From: Toxorhynchites rutilus septentrionalis
Lineage: Eukaryota; Arthropoda; Insecta; Diptera; Culicidae
Direction: 5' to 3'
Assembly: GCF_029784135.1 (NCBI RefSeq)
Contig: NC_073746.1
Span: 60,548,097-60,612,096 of the forward strand
DNA length: 64,000 nt
In this document: piece after piece, positions 1 to 11,100 of the stretch
Numbering within the stretch: the first letter of the stretch is position 1
Layout: each line of letters opens with the position of its first letter
Made by a program: the position numbers and the translations under genes
The notes under the pieces: generated by a model
The model's input: the letters and a program-made list of their open reading frames with translations, nothing else
Database searches by the model: none
What the model was told of the DNA's origin: nothing

Positions 1-750
1 CCCGTTGGCTTCGTACCACTCCAACACGTACTTTGAATAGTGGCACGAAGTGAGATCCGGCGGTAGTAAGTGGTAGTAAGCGCTTCTGTAGGCACTCCTT
101 AAGGTAAACCTGCCCGTTTACCGTGCCGGTCATCACGAAGGGGGCGCTCCGCTTTCCGCAAGAGCAGACGCTTGCCACACCATGTACTTTTTGGCAAACT
201 TGGATAGTTTCTGCTTGCGAATCTCCTCCAAAACGCTGAATTTGTCCTCTGCGGAGAAGAACAACAGGCCCGGCAGCTGACGAAAGTCCGCTTTGACGTA
301 GGTTTCGTCGTCCATTACCAGGCAATGCGGCTTCGTCAGCATTTCGGTGTACAGCTTCCGGGCTCGCGTCTTCCCCACCATGTTTTGCCTTTCGTCGCTG
401 TTAGGAGCCTTCTGAACTTTGTATGTACGCAGGCCCTCCCGCTGCTTGGTCCGCTGGACGAATGAACTTGACAAATTCAGCTTATTGGCGACATCCCGGA
501 CCGAACTTCTCGGATCACGTCTAAACTGCTTAACTACGCGCTTGTGATCTTTTTCACTGACAGAGCATCTATTTTTGCCGTTCTTAACCTTCCGGTCGAT
601 GGTTAGGTTCTCGAAGCATCGTTTTAGTACTCTGTTGACCGTAGATTGGACAATTCCCAGCATCTTACCGATGTCCCGATGTGACAACTCCGGATTCTCG
701 AAATGAGTGCACAGGATTAATTCACGACGCTTTTTTTCGTTCGACGACAT
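1..750 (-). pseudogene. Tc1/mariner transposase, D37E-like, frameshifted
   Basis: ATG at 750. The N-terminal half has two helix-turn-helix modules (SHRDIGKMLG.. and SSVRDVANKLNLS..), then the first catalytic Asp region (CLVMDDETYVKAD). A one-base frameshift near 133-140 ends the long frame; past it the family motif NGQVYLKECLQKRLLP continues, then after a further break DLTSCHYSKYVLEWYE near 1-60 supplies the second catalytic Asp. Inactive. Family placement is from motif memory. Confidence 0.8.
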
Positions 751-899
751 TTTTCCAAATTTACGAAAAATTGACAGTGAAGCATGGCCAACGTGATCTA
801 TACACTCTTATCTGATTATAAGCGAAAGCTGAAGATATAATTCCTAAAAATTAAATTTCTACAGCGTTTTTTCAGTGATGCAATTTGACACACCCTTTA
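1..899 (-). mobile_element. Tc1/mariner element (D37E-like), truncated by window edge
   Basis: Terminal sequence AAAGGGTGTGTCAAATTGCA at about 880-899 marks the 5' end; a leader of about 130 bases precedes the transposase start at 750. The same end (ACAGCGTTTTTTC) recurs near 2510 in a second copy, which defines the terminus. The other end lies left of the window. Confidence 0.75.
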
Positions 900-1053
900 G
901 TACTAACTTTGTGTGGAGTTAACACATACTACAACCAACTGATTTTTGAAACTGACAACAAATGCAAATTCATTTTGCAAATTCATTTTTTGGGTTTCGG
1001 CCGCCTACATTTTCTCAGGAACCACTATGCGACGTGTTGCTTCAACAGAGAAA

Positions 1054-2550
1054 GCAGAGCAGCTTCTGTAGACACTCCTTGAGGTAGATCTGCCCGTTTA
1101 CCCGGTAGTCACGAACGGCTCAAACGCTTTTACGACACGCTTGTGATCCTGATCAGAGTTGCCACACGTACAGATTTATCTGGAAAGGTACAGATTTACA
1201 TTATTTTTGGTACAGATTCTGTACGGTACAGAGTAAGATGCTCGTCAAAAAGTACAGATTGGTACAGATTTTTTTCCATTTGTGAAATTTCTTACATTTG
1301 AACAAAGCAACATTGAGGTACATGACGACTTTTAAGCCGCAGTATCCCTTGGTGCTGATGATCATTAAATCATTTACAATGCAATGATTGTTCAGTTTCA
1401 TAAGAACGAAATTCCTCACAAGGTTCGTCTGAAAGGATTCCCGAAGAGTTGAAAGATTTTTATTTGATCATTCTCACTAATGTTTGCCAGGAATATTACG
1501 TTGTTTCAATGTTCAATGCTATTCAATATGAAGATCATTTGGAAAGCGACAAGAATTTTAGGGTGGAATTGCAGCAGAAGAAATTATAATGGACAGCGAA
1601 AGGTAGATCATTTCAAAAGATATATGTCGCAGTTTTTTCGTGGAGCTGATCAGATTCGATTTTGATGATTCGACGCTCAAGTCTGCAGCAATGTTAAATC
1701 CCAGAAACATTTTCAATTTAACTAGCCCTAACGTTGTGTTAGAAGCGTTTCCAGGATTCTACAATGTTAATGTACAAGATGTGGAGAATTAATTCTGTAG
1801 TCTAAAGATAAAATTACACCGTAAGGAAATCACAATTTCAGAAAAAGAGCATGTGCATGGTTGGTTGACAAAAATTGGATGCCTAAAATGAATTTGACGA
1901 TTCGCTCGCCTTTTCGGCGCTTCAATGCATTGTTTGTAACGTTCTCACTATGCCTCACACCTCGGCAACTGTCGAGCGATTTTTCCTGAATATAATCAGA
2001 ACAAAAAAAAGCTTTGAAATCTGCTCAGCAACGATACGATGAACGCTATTTTGAGATCAAAGGATTTGGTCAAACATCGTGGTGGTAAATGTAGTATTTG
2101 AAGTAAATAAATGAGTTAATGCTACTAATTATTTTTTTCTCTGCAACGAATATTTTTGATGGCACAGATTTTTGGAAAAAAAAGTACAAATGAAAAAGGT
2201 TTTTGACCCCTCTATTACATATTCAAATGTGTCAACACTGATTCTGATCACTAATAGAACATCCATTCTAATTGCATTTCTCCTTCCGTTCGATGTTCAG
2301 AGTTTCGTAGTAACGTTTAATCGCACCGTTGAGTGCACGATTCCGAGTTGTTTTCCGATGTCTCGATGAGAGAGTTGAGAAGGCTTCGGGTGACACCATT
2401 TTTTCTTATCTTCGAAAACTGACAGCAATAAAAATACAGTGTAAACAATACACTTTAAACTGCTTCTATCCAAATTTTCAAGAAAAAATACCCAATGGGT
2501 AATTTTCTACAGCGTTTTTTCGTGATGAAATTTGATGTGGGATGTGGGAC
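1054..2550 (-). mobile_element. second Tc1/mariner copy, split by a hAT
   Basis: Bases 1054-1153 match the 60-130 and 530-550 region of the first copy, and 2249-2550 match its 5' part (HTH region and terminal ACAGCGTTTTTTC). The match stops at 1153 and resumes at 2241, exactly bracketing the hAT. Frames are badly degraded. Confidence 0.7.
1154..2240 (+). mobile_element. degenerate hAT element nested in Tc1/mariner copy
   Basis: Left terminus CAGAGTTGCCACACG at 1154, right terminus ATGTGTCAACACTG ending 2240, flanked by 8-bp target duplications ATCCTGAT (1146-1153) and ATTCTGAT (2241-2248), one mismatch. Bases 1930-2090 encode a hAT C-terminal dimerisation segment (LTMPHTSATVERFF.., NDTMNAILRSKDLV) with a frameshift. 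The rest is non-coding. Confidence 0.8.
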
Positions 2551-2559
2551 CCTTCACTA

Positions 2560-4210
2560 GACGTACCTCATACGTCACATAACTTCTTTTTTCTTTATTT
2601 AAAAAAAAGTTCAAATCTTGTCGAAACAATTAATGGTAAAGATTCATAAACCATGTGAAAATATTCAAACTGAGTTAGAATTATTTATTCTATGTATTCT
2701 AACATCTTTTGAACTAGAATGTCATTCAATCTGCCGGTTCATGCGGTGCTTCGCGAAACATGGCTGACGTAGACAATCCGCAAATTCTCGAGCATCAGAA
2801 AACTAACATCCGTGATCAAAATACCAGTCAAAAGATGTTGAAAAGATGTAAAAAGATTAAGTTGTGCAATTATGCAGATAATATTAGAATGATATACGAG
2901 TATTCTACAATTAACAGTACAGTACAATCAATACAATCTATATTTGAATTATTCAAGTTTGACTATGGAATAGATAAGCTTATATATACGAAGGAATGAT
3001 TCGTTATACATGTTGTGTTATATAATCTATAGTCGTTGTAAAAACTATGACCTCTTTATGACTCCTTCAGAGATATTGAAACGCTAACCGACAAACTCCA
3101 CAAACATTGAAATACAGCACAACCACAAAGTAAAATAAAGTGGTGCTCAATCAGCATAATTCAGCGGTATTCCTATTCTAAATGAATAATGTAAAACTTT
3201 GTACGGATAGGAATATGCTGCACGAACTACTCTGATTCCGGATGACCACGGTCCGAGAAACATTCATACATTGTAAAGATACATCCACTCATCTCCTTCG
3301 CCGTCATCACCCACCACCACCACCATCCCGTCCAGTGCCTGAGCTTCCGTGTAAATGACAGGAAAAATCATTTCATTGTTTTTTATCGCTACCCGCTCGT
3401 TGTACCAGCGTCGGGCCCATTTAGCAAGCGGATAGAAAACATTCATCTCTCGGAAAATCTCGTCCTCCTGCATGCCGTGCTGCTGGGCGTGTGTACGTAT
3501 CGTACATCATAGCCAGCCAACCATCAACCATCGGGGTAGGGTCGGGTAGGAGGGTAGAAGGGGCGCAGAATCTGGTTTCCACGAGAAATGTATCTAAATC
3601 GTGACCAGCAAGGGATACACTTTATCCTTTCTCCACAATTTGCTTCCCTCAGGGACAGAATAAAAGGATCTGAGAATGAGATGAACTCAATAACACTAGA
3701 AAAGGTTAGATTCGGGGAAAGTGGAAATATTGAATTTGTTGTGTCTAGCAAATATTAATTGCTAGCGGTTATTTATGATACTCGACGACTGTAACGTGGA
3801 GGAGCGATTCATAGGAAATTACACTTCACAATTTGTTATGCATGGTCAGGATTCATTGAGTATGGAGAACGATTCATGTTTTTTTTTGTTTTTGATGAAG
3901 GACTTCAATCGTGAATACGACATAAAATATGGAAAGATGATTGCTTGAAATTTTGTCAAGTGGTTGTTTTTAAGGTAAAAAAACAGCAAACAAATTGTCA
4001 GCGCTGGGGTACTGAAAAAAATTCATGCGTAGGAAAACCGTGAACAACAACTACAAAATAAAAAAAATCATTCAGCTGTACTTCAATAAACTAGATGAAA
4101 ATTATACATCAAATTGTTACTATTTTTACCATAGCCGTAATGGAAAGGATAAAAGGATTCTCAATAAATGAACTAAACATTCTATCATTTCTTCAACATT
4201 TTACTATTTC
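2560..4210. other. no gene recognised
   Basis: AT-rich DNA upstream of hig. Short open frames (3264-3473, 3524-3751 on -) show no family motif and no splice context that I can support. Confidence 0.5.
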
Positions 4211-4217
4211 TTTAGGT

Positions 4218-4282
4218 CCCTTACACGATAAATAATAATGACATTACTTCATCATAATGACAATAACAATGATCGTGTAAGG
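4218..4282. repeat. short inverted repeat, MITE-like
   Basis: CCTTACACGAT at 4219 is matched by ATCGTGTAAGG ending 4282, with an AT-rich interior of ATAATGACA-type triplets. The motif GATCGTGTARGG recurs at 5176 and 5261, next to the MITE there. Confidence 0.4.
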
Positions 4283-5267
4283 TTGACAAAATTGATATGA
4301 CGGGCAACAGTGATGCAAATCCGGATTTTTTTTATCTCGCTCTATCATTACTGTGATTGGGCCGAGACAGTATCATTCGAGGTGTCTAGAATACTGTGCG
4401 ATATCTTGTGCTAAAATCTATGTTTCTGAAGCAATTTACTCTCTATCAGGTTAGTGGGCCCAAAGGTAATTTTAAATTTTTAAAATTTAATGAAACTTAT
4501 TACTTGCTGTTATTTGAATGCATAAACCACGTAGCACTAAACCTTACTTAATCAAGTTTATATATATTTTTTTCTGAAATATTTTTTCTGAAAAATTATA
4601 AGCTAAAATAACCATCGGATATATTATTAGTTTAAGATGTTTTGATCATTTGCGAAAAAAACTGTTACTTCCTTACATAGAGCAACATATTTGATGCCAA
4701 GTAAATGATATTCATTCATATTTTATGATTTTAAAAGTTTGTTCATATTGCCCAAATACATGGGTGAAGTACACGGGTAAGATATGGTGGTGACATCTAC
4801 GAAGGTATTAAAAGGTAATGCTTCAAGCATATGCTATTAACATTACTATGAAAAAATACAGCTTTAAATTGTAAATAGATCAATGTAAAAAAAATCTAAA
4901 TGTTTTTTGAATGATCATAACGTATTGCTCTGAACATTTCTCATCCATTGCTGAAGTTTTTTTAAGAATAGATGAAATTTTTGAAATTATAATTAGAATC
5001 CATTATTAGGAACTAACTTCGTTCAAGATTTTTCGATTGTTTGCGGAAAACCTTTCAAATGATTGATTGGGATGTTTATTTGATACTATAAAATTATTTT
5101 TCATTTCGAAATTGTGTTTATTTCTCTAACGACTATGAAAGTTAGATTTGCTGCATTCCTCCAAGCAATAAAAATGATCGTGTAGGGTTGAAGAATAATG
5201 ATGATGCGGAATGGAGTGATTCTTGTTAGAATTTTCATCACTGATAATGTCAATGCTACTGATCGTG

Positions 5268-5515
5268 TAAGGGCCGCTTAAGGCCGTGGTGACACTGGAT
5301 CGGAGTACGCACGGAAACTTGATTGTGCGATAACTGACGAAGAGAAACAAACAATTTTGTTCGATAGAAGCTGGCGAATTTGAACGAAACAAGTGGGAAG
5401 CAATGTAATCACACCAATCCAATTCAATGTAGTTGTTTACTTCTCACGATTGTATGCGTTTCGTTCAGCCTTATTTTCGTAAGAAGTTGCAGGCGGTATC
5501 ACCGTGGCGTAAGAC
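5268..5515 (+). mobile_element. MITE family X, copy 1
   Basis: About 240 bases starting CTTAAGGCCGTGGTGACAC with a roughly complementary end (TATCACCGTGGCGTAAG). The interior (GGAGTACGCACG.., AACAAACAATTTTGTTCGAT.., GGGAAGCAATGTAA..) is shared in opposite orientation with 11343-11556. No coding capacity. Confidence 0.7.
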
Positions 5516-5774
5516 TGAAAAGAATCACAGTGGGCATACAGTCAATCCCAAAATTGAGTATACACATTCCGATACTCTCCATTTTTTTGGTACAAAATAT
5601 TTTTAATACTTTTCTTTTTTTTATGCATTTTAATAACACATACATTTAACTAGCAGATTATTGAGTTTGATAAATTTGAAGATAATTATATTAGCTTACT
5701 TGCAAAAAAATCGACGCAAACATACGTGTAGGCATGTTTTTGAGTTCTTTCTTCGTTTTATTTATCAATCACTT

Positions 5775-6480
5775 CTCAGTTTTCGCGACAAAATTGTTGG
5801 AGTAGTTCTTACGCTTCAGGTTTGGCCAAAAAATCTCGATGGAACGCAGCTGGGGGACATTGGGAGAGTCGCCAACTGGGGTACCACATCGATATTCAGC
5901 CGCTCCATCTCCTCTAACGATCGCTTCAAGTAGTGGGCCGACGCCAGATCCGGTCAGAACACCACGTCTTCGTCCTTACGGTATTTCTTGATGAACGACG
6001 CAACTTCCGGCAGACACTTCGTACTATAAAAGCAGTGGACGGGACTTCCCCTTCCATAACATGTATGTCCATGTTCGCCAGGTATTTTTTCACTGTTTGA
6101 CCGGTTGCACCGACCTCCCGGCCAAGCGCACGCAGCGATTTAGCCACTATTCCCTCGATCTTCCTCTTCAGCATCCTCTGGAGCTTCTTGTCGCTCAGGG
6201 TCATCGGCCGTCCGGAACCGGGCTTTCTTTCGATGCTCTGATTGTTGTCCAATAGTCCCAAGATGTTATAGATGCCGGAACGAACGTATACGGCGTCCAC
6301 AAAGTGCCGCACGATGTCCGTTTTCGACGCGGCGGGGTATCGTTCTTTGAACGAGCACACTTCTGACCGGAGTAGTTCTAATGTTTTCGCCATCACGGTA
6401 AGAGTTCGACTGATAGAGCTGTCAAATTTTTTTTGCTGACTCATGGGTTACTATGATTGATGCTGCGTGGGTAGTTTCGT
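5775..6480 (-). pseudogene. Tc1/mariner transposase remnant (D37E-like)
   Basis: ATG near 6444. N-terminal HTH region (FKERYPAASKTDIVRHF..), GSGRPMTLSDKK linker, second HTH (SLRALGREVGATGQTV). The central catalytic core is deleted; after a frameshift PDLASAHYLKRSLEEM and, later, PQLRSIEIFW mark the second Asp and Glu regions at 5820-5960. Too short for an active enzyme. Confidence 0.8.
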
Positions 6481-6489
6481 CAGTGCGTG

Positions 6490-6700
6490 TGAAGGTAAAC
6501 CCATGAAAAATCGGCATGTGGAAGTTTTAGGTGACAATAAATGTTTCGATGATGGTTCGACACTCTTCGCCCCCTCTCTAAGGTCTGGCTGCCATACAAA
6601 TGAAACTGAAATTTCTGCATAACTCGAGAACTAATCAGGCAAATGGAGCCAAACTTGCCATGTTTTTGGGTACGAGAAATGTTTCTTGGATAGTTTGACA
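6490..6700 (-). repeat. retroelement tail-like dispersed repeat
   Basis: Shares motifs with 9560-9830 in opposite orientation: CATTTGTATGGC, TTCTCGAGTAATGC-like and AGAGAGGGGG-like segments. Looks like the 3' part of an RTE-type LINE or a related non-autonomous element. Confidence 0.5.
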
Positions 6701-6839
6701 TGAGTTTTGGTGGATGAACTAGGGAATTTATAGTAAAAGGAAATTGTAAAGGGTACATTTAAAGATCGAGAAGAGTAGTGAATCAGATCTAATCTCAATG
6801 GGATGTACAGTCATAGTAAATAAATAAATAAACATTTAA

Positions 6840-6970
6840 AGATCATCGAATGAATAATTCTGCGATTGGATCCATGAACATTCGTTTAGGAAGAGAACGT
6901 GAATGTTCGAAAGTATTGATAACAAAAAATCCATTTTGGGCTGGACGAAGTTTGTCGGGTCAGTTAGTCA
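6840..6970 (+). repeat. dispersed repeat R1, copy 1
   Basis: Matches 51285-51412 in the same orientation, ending GGACGAAGTTTGTCGGGTCA. The small hairpin near a CTRRT-like end recalls Helitron 3' ends, but no 5' end or RC motif is visible. Confidence 0.5.
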
Positions 6971-6979
6971 TCCATAAAT

Positions 6980-8005
6980 GTAACGGATCAGCTATCCAAG
7001 TAAAACAGAGAACTTCATGAATAGATCAAAACTAGTACTTTTCGTATGCGTGTTGCTGCCGATAAAATTGGCAAATATTACATCAGATTCTCAACAATCG
7101 TGTTGTTCACAAAATACATATTATCGCTATCACATCCCAACATGAATATAATTAAATAACAACTTTGTTGAACCAATGTCAAGAGGGATACTAATCAATA
7201 CAATTACTGTATGAGTTTCTCGAACTTGCAGATATTTTTTGGTCCCTAAATCATACTTTCTTCGTTAAATTTGTTGTCAACATGTAGAATCGATACATTG
7301 AAATATAATGTATTCATTTGCAGTAAATCGAAAGGCCTAGGACATACATCAGCGTGCATACCGTATTTGCATAGTTCAAGAATATCTCTTTCGTGAGGCC
7401 ATTCCTGCATATCACACCACGATGTCGTATGTTTGTATCCCTTCGGTTCGAAATGTCAGAAAAACTATTACAGCTCCACTCCAAATAAACCCCTTCTCTT
7501 GTTTGGCTAGCTCAAGGGACTTTGAACGTTATTCCTTCACCAGTTCTAAGTACATTTCGTGTTTTCCGTCTTTATTTTGCTATTCCAGGATATACTTCTC
7601 CTGTCGTCGCCAGCACTAGCTGAGGGTCGTAGCTGTGGAATAGTGTGTATCTCTCAACACCCGGCGCGTTCGTTGCGGGGTGGTGGGTGGTGTGTGGCAG
7701 CGGAGATTATATTTCCATATCACTTTGGAATATTATTGCCATCCGATGTTTGCACAATCAGGAACGGCTTCTGCATGAGCAAAAGCGTAGGCATATCCCA
7801 CAGCACAGTGTCATCAAACTCGCAGCCAGCCAACTAGAGCGCGTAAAATTGTCCGCCAAGTGGAAGAAATTGGATTTCACCAAATAAGCACACACAGTCC
7901 CATCCGAGAACCAACGACCAGAGTCAGTAGGCGTTCCTAGATCTCTCCCGCAATAGCGACAGAAAAAAAAACAGGAACGTGGTGAAAAAGAGCTCAAGTG
8001 AGAAA
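6980..8005 (+). other. hig: upstream region of hig exon 1
   Basis: Presumed promoter and 5' UTR of hig. No convincing TATA box or initiator seen. Several overlapping open frames at 7422-7997 look like chance frames in GC-richer DNA. Confidence 0.4.
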
Positions 8006-8186
8006 ATGATGCCCCAATCGACGAGCAGCTCCAGCTCGATGGGGAAAATATGTAAAATTGAAATCGGAAAATGTTTGCTTTTCGTCACGCTGCTAACGAG
8101 TGTTTGCTTTCGAGCCATCCGGACCGACGAAGGCTCCCCGGACGCCCATCACCAGCAGCAGCATCCACCTCCAACAAATGAACCCG
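8006..8186 (+). CDS. hig: hig exon 1: start codon and signal peptide
   Basis: The first in-frame ATG is at 8006; the open frame upstream to 7979 has only a GTG. A Ser-rich start is followed by a Lys-flanked hydrophobic stretch ([13 protein letters not shown]) typical of a signal peptide, then a His/Gln/Pro-rich segment. The donor is CCCG|GTAAGT after 8186, leaving phase 1. Phase 1 fits both the exon at 43065 (completing GAA) and a nearby candidate exon at 8358 (completing GGT), so the assignment to hig is likely but not proven. Confidence 0.7.
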
Positions 8187-11100
8187 GTAAGTTTTTGTTT
8201 ATCTTTTTTTTTGTGTGTTGCTACTCTCCCCCGATACTCTTGTGCTGCTGTTACTTCGCGCAAACGAACATTTATGGGATCTTGTGGGATCCAACCGAAG
8301 CACCCCTTTTTGTGCACATTTCACTTATTTTCCACCGTTAACCTGCGATGTGTATAGGTGGTGGAAGTTTTTCTCTTATTAACGGAAAGGTTAGATTTGA
8401 CTGCACGAATGAAAAACGGGGATGTTTAATAACAGATGTTCAAATTTATTTAGGAGAACATGGAAAAATGGGATACATTTTTAAAAAACAAAATACGAGG
8501 TCTACCTGTATGCAATTTACAAATGGGATTACAGCTCAGATATGTAAATGGAACTGGCTTCAAATTGAATTCAATTTTCCGCGGAAAACGGACCAAGACT
8601 TACACATAACAATATTAGGCGATAGTTCTTAAATAGTTCCTTACTTCTGAAGAAACCGCTTGTGTATGCTTCTCAACACTTCCATGATGCACGTTACCCA
8701 CTCTTCGTACGCTCACTCCTCAATAGTTCTTGGTTGGGGTTTTGGTCTACTGAACAAGTTGATCAATCTCAATTCTACAAATGAATTGAATATGAATATG
8801 AAACCGAGTTATAGGTATTACGAATAAACCTTGATTCCAATTTTCCAGGACGTGTTTTGTGTTTTGATTGGAAATTTCCGAACTTTCGTATATGTTTATA
8901 CAAAGAAGGTATTGTTAAAAATATCACACAGCTCATCGTGAGCGAAACTGTCTCCAGGCATCCCAAGACAGTTTTCCACACTTTAAAACTTTATTAATGA
9001 ATTAATATGGCCGCAGTGAGATTATGACCGAAAGAGGAGATTGTTGCAACTTGCTCGTTGCTGGATATTGGGTCATAGCAGCGCTAGTGGAAAACGGCTC
9101 ACATTACAAAGTATAATGGAAAGTAAAATGACAGATAGAAAAAAAGCATTAGCGTTTTTATTCTGATCTGTGTTTTGTGCATTTCTCCTACTGATATGGT
9201 GTTTTCCCCTAGATTCTCTGCTTTACGAGACCAGTGTATTGTGAAGCAGCTACTATTGTGCGGGTTAGGTTCTGCTGCAGTAAGTAGGCATAAAAATAGA
9301 CAGGATCCCATCCCGTCCAATCTCGTTTTGTGAAATGAAAAATGTCTTGTTTTCAAGTGATTTTCCATAAATAGAAGAAAACAGGTTTTAACTGGTGAAA
9401 AACCAGACAGAGAGAATCATGCCTCTGGTTCGGTTGCGTTATACATAATAGTGCTATGAAATGTTTGTGTGACAATATCAAATGGGTATATTCTTTTTCT
9501 TTGATGGCACTAATGTGTCTAACCATCATATAAACATTTGTTGCACATTAAACCTCCATATGAATAATTGAGTTCCATTTGCTTGATCAATTCTCGAGTA
9601 ATGCACAAATTTGTGTTTCATTTGTATGGCAGACCCCCTCCCATAAGAGAGGGGGGAGGAGTATCTAACCACCATAGAATCATTTATTGCACTCTAAAAC
9701 CTCCAAATGCCTAATTTGGTTGCATTTGCTTGATTAATTCTCGAGTAATGCAGAAATTTGTGTTTCATTTGTATGGTAGCCCCCCCTTAGAGAGGGGGGA
9801 GAGGTCTCAAACTATCACGAAAACCTTGTCCGGCCCCAAAAACCCCTACATACCAATTTTCATGTCGATCGGTTCAGTAGTTTCCGAGTCCATAAGAATC
9901 CGACAGACAGACAGACAGACAGAAATCCATTTATATATATAGATAATTCGTTTGATATCTTTCGAAACAGTTCCCAAATGCAGTTCAGGTGTTCGAATGT
10001 ATCAAAAAATAATTAGTTTGGCGTCTTTCGCCTTTTATCCTTCTGTTTGAACATACAGAACAATGCTCTTTGCCACAATACATGGAGTTCCCCATTAAGC
10101 CTTTCTTCAAGCATGGGTAACAAATTTTGTTCATACTGAGTACCGTTATGTATTATTTTGGATGAATAATTACCCCTTCGTCTTAGAAACTGTTCAATAT
10201 ATATATTCAATATATATATTCAATAAATAACATTCGCCTTTTCTTTAGTTAATAACTCTGCTGCATCGCAAACCGAAAGGTAGTTTTGCAAAATCAAATA
10301 AAATCTATACGAAGGTAATTTGTTGCTTTGATAAAAATAAATAAAAAGCACGTTTTTTAAAGTGTTTTACAAAATTTTCTGCAATTTTGCAAATATGACA
10401 GTAAGTTTCAATGTTGGCATTTACATGGTTAGCCTAGTAAACGTTTCATATTGATATATTCATATGTTCAGCGGTTTTTTTTCTAGGCGATCGATCAAAG
10501 TTTGGTGTAAATTATAGGAAAACTTCATCGCAAACGGTACCAAAATGCTATGCGTACTCTCGAAATGAACGATCCGTAAGTTTCGTTTTCATGTGTTTGT
10601 GGATATGACGATTGCAAAGAGTGATGATACTCACACATATACTCACGCATTCCCACATATACACACACTCCACACCCGAAAACTGTGGAGCCGATCTGGT
10701 GTAGTGTTAACATCCGTACCTCTCACGCAAAAGGTCACGAGTTCAATTCTTACTCCTTACATTCATCCGAAATGGAAGTAAAGTGACGAACTAGCCAAAG
10801 GTGTTGAAAGTCACAATTAAAATGAAAACACACACAAAAACTCATGAAAACGAATGTTACGAAGTTTGGACCCTATCCCAACTAGCAGCAGTTCCTGGCG
10901 TTACATTTCACTACTTTCAAAAAGTACTGGGATGTCCTTACGTGACGAGCAAACCTGGGCTAAATATTCTATTAATTCCGTCTCATCGATTTGGAAGTTT
11001 GCTTTTTGCACATTTTGGGTTATTGACATTGCGAGGGATTATCCAGACCAAGATTTTTATATTAAGGTGACCCTACAATCCCCCATTACTTTAATGATTC

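Noticed and set aside
9480..9945. C/G-run blocks considered as a regulatory island
   Set aside because: The layout and (GACA)n/ATATAGAT end match a retroelement tail, and a related block occurs inverted at 6490-6700.
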